From the NCBI GenBank assembly GCA_037903475.1, contig JBAJFG010000615.1:1822501-1886500 (forward strand): 64,000 bases of DNA, in the 5' to 3' direction. The notes under the pieces were generated by a model. The model did not search any database and was not told the origin of the DNA. It saw nothing but the letters and a program-made list of their open reading frames with translations. Positions 1 to 9,546 of the stretch are shown here, one piece after another (the stretch's first letter is position 1; each line of letters starts with the position of its first letter). The position numbers were made by a program, and so were the translations under genes. The DNA is from Ancylostoma caninum. Its lineage: Eukaryota; Nematoda; Chromadorea; Rhabditida; Ancylostomatidae.

Positions 1-74
1 TTTGCTCCCAGAATCTACTGGAAAACCACATTACATATTCTCGGTTTGCCCACAGAAGTCCTTTCCCTCCTCAC

Positions 75-348
75 CAGTGGCGGACGCAGAAAGTGGGCGG
101 GAGGGGGGGCGTGGGAAGAAAAGTGGGGTCTCCGCCGTTTTGGGGAACCAGACGGAAAATAAAATTAATAATAATATTAATTATAATAATAAACAATAAA
201 TAAAAAATATATTAGAAATAATAATAAAAATAAACAATTAAAAATAAACTAACACAAGATTTTTATTTGTATTGTAAAGTAATTTCGAAAATTTGGCGAC
301 CCATTCTCGGGGGGGGGCGCGCCCCCCCCCCCCCTGCGTCCGCCACTG
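75..348 (-). mobile_element. hAT-type miniature element, copy 1
   Basis: Ends in a perfect 15-bp terminal inverted repeat, CAGTGGCGGACGCAG, and is flanked by an exact 8-bp direct repeat (CTCCTCAC at 67-74 and 349-356). An 8-bp target duplication with a CAGTGGCGG-type terminus is the hallmark of hAT transposons. The 274-bp interior is AT-rich with a G/C homopolymer palindrome near one end and encodes no transposase, so it is non-autonomous. It is inverted relative to the copies at 16577 and 53624. Confidence 0.88.
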
Positions 349-449
349 CTCCTCACTACTGCGGCTTCTGCATGCGATCACCGCGGTGCGAAGAGCAGCT
401 CTTTTTTTTTCGTACACATGGACATGCGTTAGCAATATACAACATAGTA

Positions 450-928
450 AAGTCCTTACGCGCAATCGGCACAAAATTTTCGAGCACGCCCCCATGCGGC
501 GCGTGCGCGGCGCGGCCCTCTTGTGGCAGTGGTCGCCAGTCTTCATCAGATTCTTGGCCTAGGTGAGTGTTTTTCTTTCATTTTTTCTTTAACTGAAGTT
601 TATCTGAAGCTGTGAGGCCTGTGGCCGACCGATATTGAGCGGAAGGCCCTGCATGCCTCATTTTTGTACATTTTCCCCATGCATGCCCCAAATGCTTGTT
701 TTTATTGTTCTTATGTGACATGCGAGGCTGTCCGGTCGACATCTGCCAGGCACAAGCCCCACACCTTCAGATAAACTCCAATCAAAGAAAAAAAATGAAG
801 GAAAAACACTCACCTGGGTCAAAAATCTGATGAACGACGGGGGACCGCTGCCACAAGAGGGCCGCGCCGCGCATGCGCCCCATGCTGGGCGCGCTCGAAA
901 ATTTTCCGCCGATTGCCCGTCAGGACTT
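450..928. mobile_element. 479-bp long inverted-repeat element with inward splice-donor motifs
   Basis: The left arm (450 to about 625) and right arm (about 757 to 928) are inverted copies of roughly 170 bp, starting AAGTCCT and ending AGGACTT, with TA on both sides (448-449 and 929-930). This fits a Tc1/mariner-type non-autonomous element. Each arm contains a GC-rich block (GCGCGGCCCTCTTGTGGCAG) and, pointing inward, a strong 5' splice-site-like AG/GTGAGTG. No protein is encoded. Confidence 0.7.
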
Positions 929-932
929 TATT
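927..932 (-). terminator. Candidate bbs-8 poly(A) signal AATAAA
   Basis: AATAAA on the minus strand about 220 bp after the bbs-8 stop codon. Two bases come from the end of the inverted-repeat element, two from its TA target duplication and two from flanking DNA, so the insertion may have built the signal. Actual use is not shown. Confidence 0.4.
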
Positions 933-1151
933 TCTCACAAACTTTGTCCTTTTGAATGACCTTTCCTATACTGTGGGAGACTCTTATCTCGTTATAACTG
1001 TTTATCTGTCCACTACTTTCCATTTTTTTTTAAATGAAAGAATTCACTGTTACAGTAGGAGCTATGAGGAGACTAAGCAATGTTGGCTTTCTCAAGAACA
1101 GACAACGACCTACTTCTCAGAAAAAGATCTACAGTCGCAATCCAAATAATG

Positions 1152-4100
1152 CTAAATTATCGTGTAAAGTTGATGTAGTGTGTGATAAAGTTGTTGAGAA
1201 TGCGTGTGCTCCGGGAACAGCGTCAACGCCGTCTTGATCATCCTGAATGCTTCGTCGTACCTGCCAGTCTGAAAGAAAAGAAAGCTCTGTAACGAGAAAG
1301 CTTGAGGCTAAGAAACTTGGTAGCGTTGGCCATGAATCAGCACTGTTTTTTTTTGTTCTCAAAATGTGGTAGCTTTCCCGCTTTAATTGAAACTAAAATG
1401 ATGAAGCTTTGAAATTAAGGTTTCTCCAAGGATAGGATCAATGGTTAATCGTCGTCAAATTGCCACACCATCGTGCCGTTCTCGTACATAATGCAAAATC
1501 GCGCTTTGAAATATTATTTACAGTAAGGTTACTAGGAGCGAGTTCCCACACCATTTCGGAAAACTACAAACTCTGTAAGTTAGTAGACTGAGTCCCACAA
1601 TTAAAAATCATTTCTTTATGGAACAGGAAAGTTCATTTCACAGGGTATCTGGTGGTTTTGACAAAATGAGAAGGTTTCTAAATGTAGGAAGCTACACTGG
1701 CTACGCTGTCTATGAGAAGTAGTGGTTTTTGGAATCCCCGGATGTTGAAGTTTGCGTTTGGAACTTCCACGACCATGCACATTTTCAGTGTCCGTTGTCG
1801 TTACAACTAAAACTACTTTTCAATTCATGCAGTACATGTTAACAGTTTGGAAGTATACACAGAGAAGGTGATTTGGTACGTTCCAGAATGTTTTGATGCT
1901 CAGGTTTTTATGTGTTTGTTTGAATTCATTGCTACATCATGTGACGACAGTACGTTACCTACCTGTGTGCATAGTAATGCAAGGTTGAAGTGTGGCTCAA
2001 AAAGATGTGGCGATTTTGCGATCGCTGAGTGGTAGAGCGAACGAGCTTGGTCGATTTTGCCTGAAAAACTGTCCTGTATTTATGTAAATCCTCTTCTTTG
2101 AGATAATCATTGATTCGATATAATTTGGTTTTGTACAATTGTATTTGCTCATTCAGCACCTTCCATTTGTCGTAGAATTCCCAGGTTGACCATGGCCTCG
2201 CCGTGTTCAGAATCCGCAGCTAGCGCTAGTCTAAAGCATCGGCTTGCCTGTCGAGTGTCACCGATAGCCTGAACAGAGCATTCCAAGTCACAGGTTATCT
2301 TGCTGCCAAATCCACGAAGGAAAGCAACAGCAACTAGTCAAAACAACATTTTTGATACATAGATAAACAAGCTGTGCGCATTGGAGGTGCACTTCCATAG
2401 TCCTTAAGCTGGGAGATGTCTGAACTATGATTTTTCTTCATCATGTCATTCGCACACCTTGAGTGCATGTAAATAACGAAATAAATGGAAGAATGTATAA
2501 TAATAAAATGGTATATTTATTTTTTTTCTGCAGTTATGCCACAATATTTGAAAAACCCCCATCGTTGGAGCTCCCCTAATTTTGTTCAAGTAACCTACCA
2601 ACATTATGTGTCCAGTATTGTACCAGATTTCTCCAGCCGTCTCCTCAGTAGCTGTGGAATGAGCTCTGTAATGAGGTGCTTGCTTTTGTAGTAATTTTAA
2701 TATACTACATATATTACTGCTACTTGGTTAAGTATTTGAAAATATTGAATCTCTCAGACTGTGGAAATGTAGGACATCGATAAAAAAATTATTAAGCAAA
2801 GCAAATAACTTTGGTGAATTTTGGTAAGCAGCTGTTTGGAATCCCAGTCGTTAATGTCCTGATGTCCCACCTTTGCATTGAAGACAGTGCGAAGTCGAAC
2901 TGCTGGCATGCAAAACAGCACAGACCAATATTCATCATGAGTTCAGCATTGTTCACACCCATTTGCATGATTCTCCTGAAAAAAAAAAGAGAATTATCAT
3001 GTGGAGCTTAAGCTCTCGTATCGCAGCGCCATCCGTCGCGGGCGGCTGCGGCGCGGCTGTTGCTCCAGCTCTTTGTTAAGGGTTGGAAAACTGAGCATTT
3101 AGCTTTGAAAATTCCACTTTTTCCAGGGTGGTCCTTTGAGCCCATTGAAGTTATGGTAAGCTTTGAAAACTAAGATGTTTGAGTATTTGCGACTACTCCC
3201 TGCTTTTTCAGCTGTCCCTCCAAGTGCCATAGCTACCCTTCCACTCTTTCATCTCTATTCTCTCTCTTACCATCTTCCCTCTTGGAACGAACCATACCCA
3301 GAGAGACTCAATAGCGACAAGGGTACGATGCAGTGATACAAGAAGCATTTTTTGTATTTACAATAGGTAGTGGCAAGCAATTGTATTGTACCTGTAGTAC
3401 CGCAGAGCGATTTCTGGTTTGTCATCATAGAAACAATTCGTCGCGATGCAAGCGATCGCCTCAATGTTGTTGGCTTGAACATTGAGAATTTTCTTGTAGC
3501 ACTCATTGGACTCCTGCATTTCGCCAAGTAGCTGGAAAACAGAGCTAATCTTCTCTTAAATATCATCAGCTCTGACAACACTAAGCAGGATCTGAAATTA
3601 GCCTGAAGAGAAAGAAAGCAAATTTCATGATTTCGAGGTAATGTTCAGTCTATGTACCTCTTTGTTTCTTGCCAAACCGGTTAGCAGCGTGACGTCATCA
3701 TGATAAAGCATGAGACCTTGTTCGTAGTACTTGTTAGCTACGAGCGGCTGATCTAGGCGATTGTACACCTGCAAATGACATTCATTCCATAGGTTCTGCC
3801 TTTCTGGAAGAATCGTGTATGAATGGCTAGTTTCTGGCAATAACTATGTACATCTACATATGTAGATATGTATGTGCACGGATGTGTATGTGCGCGGAAA
3901 GTAAAAAGGAAACCTTTGCAAGATAGGCATGAGTTTCCACCAAGCGGTGATTCTTCAGCGACGAGAGAAACTGCTTCTCTGCTTCTTGGAGAAGTCCCAG
4001 TCTGGAAGTGAATCAGGGCCTAAGTTAAATTTGATTGATAGGATTATGCAACATGCTCCTGATTATGACGCCTAGCCCGAGGTGCTTTATTTTTACTCTT

Positions 4101-7100
4101 TGTTTCAGATATAATGTGAACGCGTGAGCCAAGTGTTTATTTTCATTTATTCGTATGTGCCAAGTGGGGCGTGCCAAACATGCCATACTAAACTTAATAG
4201 AAAAAAAAACAAGAGGCATCTAGGTAAGGTAAGAAAGGTTAAGAAGAGGAGTGAAGATGGCCTAAGAATATTCCGGGTGGTTTGTTTAGTTCTGCGTGTT
4301 CTTGTTTCGATATTGCTACCTGAGCCTCTCTGGCACTGCTCATACATCATTCCTAAAACTCCTTGATGTTACACACCCTATTTTCCTTTTTCAAGACAGT
4401 AGCGCTCACTATTTATTCTAGCTCTTCTTCCAGGATCTATCAGCAGAACATGAGAACTGATCTCTTTGGAATTACTTAATCTTTCACAGGATTTGCAAAG
4501 GGTTTTACATCTGTCAAAAAATGTCACCTTAAATAGCATTTTCCAAGCTGGTTCTTCCAATACCAATCCTCGTAGTTTGCCGCCTTTGTTGCAATAGCAG
4601 CTATCTGAATTTCTCCTTATTCGTATGGTACAGTCGGGTCCGGCAGCCACTGCAAATGGGCGCCGGCGGGCGCCGGCCGCCGCCACCCTCCGGCGCCCCG
4701 GTATTAATGAGCTATAAATCACTCGAGCTTGGGAGAAAGCGAAGAAAAATACAATTTTAGTCCATAGTAGACAGAGTGCAGTGGATATGTTAAGGCTATA
4801 AAGCAGGGGACCATTTTCACAACTTTCACGTTTTTTCATTTTTGTGATTTTCATGGGGAAAGATTTCTGAATACACAATAAGCGAAGCCAACTCTTCCAT
4901 TTTCTGCTATAGTACACTGCTTAGCCAATACAAAAATGGCCGTTATTCTTTTATAGATGGACACAGTACTTCAGTTATCCCATCTGAATAATAAAGCTTA
5001 TCCAATTCGGGATCCTCAGAAATAATTGAAATCCGTGTAAATTGTTCCATATCCATTGCGAAGTAGTTCTACCACTGTCATTCATCTTTCGTGGAGCAAG
5101 TCCTTTACGGCGGAGTCACTCTCTCCCGGTTTCCCTCAACTTTGAAAAAGTGGTTTTTCACTATTACTTACACTATTACTATTACTTACAATTACACTTA
5201 TCGTAGTTTATCTTTGAAAGAGTTTTCCACTACTACTTACACTTACACTTATCGTAGTTTATCTTCGAAATTTATGCAAAACGTTGCCGGATGCCTTCCT
5301 GGACTACCCGAAGGAGATCACGGGGGACGTTCCAAGCAGTGAACCCCAAACACTGCGATACTTAACTCTGGATCTCCAACGGAGTGGAACCAGCGATAGG
5401 GACAGATTGCAATCTGCCGCTCAAACCACTGAGCCATCCGGGCTACTTTTTATGTTGGAGTTTGTTAGATAACTGCAGTAGCCGTAGGCAGCATACTATA
5501 TGTATTTGCAAAACGGGGGCACAGGGCAGGATTTGATCCCCTGACCACCACAACTTCGATCATTCGCTCAACCCACTGAGCTATGCGCGCACGCGATGCA
5601 GCATACAAATGGTGTCCACTATTACTTACACTTACACTTATCGTAGTTTATCTTAGAAATTTAGGTGAAAAGGGAGTTGGGTAGGGCCACTCCTGTGAAG
5701 CCTTAGCCTAAGCCTTAAACCCATTTTTAAGCATAGGGCTAAGCTTATCTACCCCGTCTTCTATGGACTAAAATCGTATTTTTCTTCGCTTTCTCCCAAG
5801 CTCGAGTGATTTATAGCTCATCAATACCGGGGCGCCGGGGGGTGGCGGCGGCCGGCGCCCGCCGGCGCCCATTTACAGTGGCTGCCGGACCCGACTGTAA
5901 TTGTAGCTCTCTTATACATTAAAGTGAAAAAGCAAAAGTTGAGGAAGAGTCACGGTATTCATACAGTATTGTTACTTTTTGTGACGGTCTGTCGAAGAGG
6001 GAACTCATGCTATTCTGTTGAGCCACGTGAAGGCATTACCTGATGAGCGGTTTTGATATCAGCCTCATGGTAGAAGACGTACTCGAAAAGTTGTCTGTTG
6101 ACCTGAACTAATATACTCATAGTGTAGGTGGAATTGATTACAGTATGCTCCAAGGCTTTTCATACTAAAAAGGTAGCGTACAATTTACAGTCAAATCCAC
6201 CCTACCGCGCAGTTTTCGGCTCAAATTACAGAAAAAACCGAGAAAGCTTAGCCGCAACCCAGACAGAAGGAGAATTAGCCAAAAAGGTAACTAAAGCAAT
6301 GGTGCGGATGGTGGAAGGAATAGAATGCCTCTCTGAAACCACAAACTTCTAGTGATACCACCCACATGAGGGTCCGCCGCATACTTGTCCACGTTAAGAC
6401 GGGCAAGGTTTATGAATGGTCCGTCGGCACTGGCTGCCATAGATGCCTAAAATAGAAAAAAACGTGTAAGTGATATTTTTGCAGCTCTAGGGATCCTTGC
6501 GCGCTGTTCCAGTACCGTTCCTAGCCGAAGCTGCCTGGCTGATCCACTGCTAACGGCCCTTGCGGTTCTTGCGGTGCGACTGGTGCGCACCGCTTGTTCC
6601 ATAGTTCCTGGACGCAATGATGTTAGTGGACGAGTTACTCCAGACAGCGGTCTTCCTGCTGTTGATGTTGGCCTGAAAGTCAAGGATATCATATGCGGTG
6701 CAGGGTAGACCCTAGGTCCGACCTCATTATCGGATTCATCCCTTTTCCCGAGGTAGTTGGTCTTTGGAATGACGTTCCTGGACGAGCGTTCGGAGCAATC
6801 ACATTCTGCTCCAGGAAGGTCTCAGCAATTCCGAGCTCATCGTTTTCCAACTCGTCCACGTAGACAGGATCGGTGAGACAGCAAAGTTTGAGCGCCCAGG
6901 CGGCCTAAAGCTTCTACTTATTTCATGGAATGAGGAAAAATTAGCATCGGATGCTGCATGTACGCCTTGCTAACCTGATCTAGCGGGTTTTTGTTTAACA
7001 GTTTTGTGCACTCCTCCTCGCAGGCTTGGATCTGGTTGTTGCGATACAGTCGGAGGGCCTTGAAGAGTCCCTCAAACTTTGGCACTTCCTCGGCTGTGTC

Positions 7101-7115
7101 CGTTCCCTCGGCCAT
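1152..7115 (-). CDS. bbs-8: BBS8/TTC8 ortholog, BBSome subunit (14 exons, complete)
   Basis: Exons: 6975-7115, 6723-6904, 6516-6672, 6366-6446, 6040-6102, 4528-4604, 3914-4001, 3658-3768, 3392-3531, 2871-2975, 2599-2665, 2160-2268, 1963-2060, 1152-1268. All junctions are GT-AG and phases agree, giving 1536 nt (511 aa), close to the family length. The protein starts MAEGTDTAEEVPKFEGLFKA. An N-terminal helical segment is followed by the family's Arg/Pro/Gly/Thr-rich linker (RPTSTAGRPLSGVTRP, SLRPGTMEQAVRTSRTART, about residues 85-160), the FEYVFYHEADIKTA and YEDWYWKNQLGKCYLR segments, then tandem TPRs to the end (LGLLQEAEKQF, VYNRLDQP, IEAIACIATNCFY, GEIWYNTGHIM, AIGDTRQASRCFRLAL, FEPHFNLALL). 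BBS8 is a TPR subunit of the BBSome, the coat that moves membrane cargo with intraflagellar transport in cilia. Intron 5 carries a large transposon ending about 21 bp before exon 6. I saw no convincing DAF-19 X-box upstream. Confidence 0.95.
5376..5445 (-). repeat. tRNA-like (SINE-type) unit B in composite element, copy 1
   Basis: Minus strand has an A box TGGCTCAGTGG and a B box GGTTCCACTCC, one mismatch from the Pol III consensus GGTTCGANTCC. The CAGATTGCAATCTG palindrome sits where the anticodon arm would be and centres on GCA, suggesting tRNA-Cys ancestry, but the loop is one base short and the acceptor stem is poor. It is tRNA-derived, not a functional tRNA. Confidence 0.65.
5517..5593 (-). 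repeat. tRNA-like (SINE-type) unit A in composite element, copy 1
   Basis: Minus strand shows A box TAGCTCAGTGGGTTGAG and a B box GGATCAAATCC (two changes from consensus). The T stem and anticodon arm do not pair properly, so this is a tRNA-derived promoter unit rather than a tRNA gene. Confidence 0.6.
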
Positions 7116-7129
7116 AATGAGAGGTTATT

Positions 7130-7138
7130 CTGGGTAAA
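7130..7138 (-). promoter_or_regulatory. Possible trans-splice acceptor upstream of bbs-8
   Basis: The minus strand reads TTTACCCAG ending 14 bases before the bbs-8 ATG. A 3' splice site so close to a start codon with no evident upstream exon is what spliced-leader addition needs in nematodes. Inference only. Confidence 0.35.
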
Positions 7139-7517
7139 GGTGTGGGTATAAGTGCTGATTACCTGTCAAATCCGATGAATACTGGATTGAGAGCGTGAAT
7201 GTCCTTTTTTGTAAGCTTTATGGTCAACTTGCATAATGAGCACTGGCATTTATGGGAATTTTCGCGCGTTTATAGACTTCAATGAACCTATTTGTCTATT
7301 TTCTTGAAAATCTCGCGTCAGTAGGAGAACGCATGTCTTTTAAATTTAAGATTTTGAGCAATCCGTATGGATCTTGATACTAAGGCACAGAAGAGCAGAA
7401 AAAAAGGACAAAAAGGAAGTTTGGTTGATCTTGCTGATGTTTGAGCAGTTTAAATATTATCAACGAGAATTTTTGTCAGAACACGGAAATACTGAGTTGA
7501 TGCGTACAGTGAGCGTG

Positions 7518-7678
7518 GATGGCAGTACGTTTTTCGCGGACTCTGGAAGCACGCGACTGCGCCGCTTACGCCAGAAACCTCGCCGCCACCTTAAACTATA
7601 GGGTTTTCTTGACAATTAGTTGGTTTCTTGGCGGTTTACATCAAATATGATGAAAATCTACCAAGAAACCCATATGGA
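7518..7678 (+). repeat. Dispersed repeat, copy a
   Basis: About 150 bp that align, with divergence, to 50518-50670: both have a GTTTTTCG core, a run of arginine/CG-rich triplets, AACTATA-GGTTTTCTT, and a GATGAAAA-CAAGAAACCC-type ending. No terminal repeats were identified. Family unknown. Confidence 0.5.
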
Positions 7679-8446
7679 AGATGAATGGAAGAAAGCACAG
7701 CTGTCAGGTTGGAAAATCAACCGATTTGTATTAGAAATACAGGATCTCAGAAGAGAAAAATTTCATCGGTCAGCCGTCACGGCTTCTGCGTTTCCCACCC
7801 GCGTTTCCATGGCAGCAGAATAAGCGCGCGCGAATCGACCATTTCAAAACACTTAGTAGGCAAAAGGGGGCTATTGTTGCTCTGCTTTCTCGTAGGCCTA
7901 GTATATATACTTGACGAATTTATGGATAAGCGTGTTGAAAACCAAAAAGAGTCAGTTTAAGTTCTTCCGACTAGAAAATTCAACACTTCAAGTAAACCAG
8001 TTGTACGTGCGAGTTTCCAGCTTTGACGGGATTGACACCGCTGAAAATCCCATGGACAAATCTTAAACAAAATTGTGCAAGAATGGATTTGTGCAAATGC
8101 ATTTCTTATTTCCTTCGTGTCAAAATGTTATGTTTATTAGCTATGTTTTATTTGTTTTGTTTATTAATACTAGTTGCTGGGGATTCATTGGATTCTGGCT
8201 AAAACTGAGGCAATCAATAAAGACTAATAGATAGCTATCCATGAATTCTTATTTTATATATTATGTATACTGAGATATTCTTTCGAGGAATGGACAGCGC
8301 GATGGACAGCCCGTGCGAACATGCTTTCGCTGCGCCCAAAGCAGAGCTTGCGAAAAATCGATGGAATCGATAGATCAAAAACGGTCCCGTAAAGTGCTTG
8401 TCAGATCAGTGATCAGCGTGCTGGATATTGTCGTAAAGCTACATTT

Positions 8447-8580
8447 ATAGTGCATCGGAATCCGATCCGGTCGGATAAGAGGAGATACTTATCGATGCTC
8501 GTCGGATAGGTACGGATAAGAATCGATACGTATCTTTTCTTATCAGACCGGGAAAATTGGCATTGCAAGTGTCAATTAAC
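8447..8580 (+). repeat. Truncated copy of TATAGTGCATCGGA palindromic element
   Basis: Begins like the complete 117-bp palindrome at 56385 (TATAGTGCATCGGA, CGATCCGGTCGGATAA) and continues through GATA-rich sequence, but the right terminus is missing. It is a degraded family member. Confidence 0.5.
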
Positions 8581-9235
8581 TTCTCATAACCGCTACACGA
8601 GAACAAGTATGTCCACCAGCTTCTTTTCCAGCTACTTGAACAGGTTAGGACAGAAAGCAGAAAAGATCGGTGAGAGTGGGAATGGTGATGTCATTGAGAT
8701 GTGTGGATGCGCAGACAATCAGAGTGCCACGCGGCGTGTGGCGTAGCGTGAAGGCTTCCCTCACTGGAATTTACTGTAGATTGCCAGCCTACGTTTTCAA
8801 AAAGGTGAGCGGAGCGAAAGGTTTCTTATCAAGGTCCAATTAAGCGATAAAGCTTCGCAAGCTCCAAACATGATTCCACATTAGGGGCTCCGATTTCGAC
8901 TTCTCTTTGGTTTCTATACCACTGAAACTCGTGAACGCTCCCTACAGATCCAAACTATAATTGAGTGAATATGTCCATTCTGTGTGGCACAAAACCATGC
9001 TGTTTAACCAAATCAATTTCTAAGAAAGTTGTGGAAGTTTTTGGGCGTGTTGGATTTGAAGCCTTGGATTTGAAGGGGGACACCGAGCACATCTAGTGAC
9101 ATTGATACAAAATATATCCTGTTGACGACTTCGATGAAATATTTTTGTAACGATGAATGAGCAAGTGAGGGCTGATCCATGTCAGCACAGAAGTGGAAGC
9201 GTTTACTTTTTACCAGACAGTCTCTTATAGCCCTC

Positions 9236-9318
9236 TTTATTCAGGAATATTTCTCATTTATTGATCTTTCTCCCCATAAGAAGGCTTGTTCGAATTCATT
9301 CGAATTGACAAATTTATT
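9236..9318 (-). terminator. Cluster of candidate poly(A) signals for unc-87
   Basis: Three AATAAA hexamers on the minus strand at 9236-9241, 9257-9262 and 9313-9318, 230-310 bp past the unc-87 stop codon. Any of them could define the 3' end. Confidence 0.4.
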
Positions 9319-9500
9319 AAAGTCTCAAATATAAACATATTCCAAGGCACATACGTATGTAGTGGATTTAAAGTACTTTATAGGGAAATGCATGTTTTAA
9401 AAGTCACTGGCAAGTGTTCTGCTGACGGGTACGGTATGTCACATATGGATTTGGGTTTACGGTAGCTATCGTTTTCTGTAGCTGACTAGTTGAGTGTGTT

Positions 9501-9533
9501 GAGCAGCAGCAGCAGCAGCGGCGGCGGCGGCTG
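9501..9533. repeat. CAG/CGG trinucleotide run in unc-87 3' UTR
   Basis: AGCAGCAGCAGCAGC followed directly by GGCGGCGGCGG, beginning about 14 bases after the unc-87 stop codon in the transcribed direction (read as GCC then GCT repeats on the minus strand). Confidence 0.85.
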
Positions 9534-9546
9534 ACATGCGGGGTGA

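Larger units (their letters stand above)
4631..5897 (-). mobile_element. Composite inverted-repeat element with two tRNA-like units, copy 1
   Basis: Both ends carry CAGTCGGGTCCGGCAGCC or its complement, flanked by TA (4629-4630, 5898-5899), a Tc1/mariner-type signature. The inverted arms extend about 150 bp and include a very GC-rich GGCGCCGGCGGGCGCCGGCC block. The interior holds two tRNA-like units (5376-5445, 5517-5593) between degenerate repeats of TTACACTTACACTTATCGTA. No transposase is visible. It lies in bbs-8 intron 5, in the opposite orientation to copy 2 at 42066. Confidence 0.85.
7116..9235. other. Intergenic region between bbs-8 start and unc-87 end
   Basis: The two genes run in the same direction, so this stretch holds the bbs-8 promoter and the DNA beyond the unc-87 3' end. 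Apart from the dispersed repeat at 7518-7678 and a truncated palindromic element at 8447-8580 I see no coding exon. The short open frames here have no protein-like features or supporting splice sites. Confidence 0.5.

Noticed and set aside
4378..4917. Minus-strand open frame of 179 codons
   Set aside because: It runs from the composite transposon through its terminal repeat into bbs-8 exon 6 in the wrong frame; no coherent protein.
5376..5593. Genuine tRNA genes (one with a GCA anticodon-like centre)
   Set aside because: Acceptor and T stems do not pair, the anticodon loop is one base short, and the units occur inside a transposon.
7116..7350. DAF-19 X-box in the bbs-8 promoter
   Set aside because: Expected for BBS genes, but I found no 14-bp site close enough to GTTNCCATRGNAAC; the nearest candidates miss several key positions.
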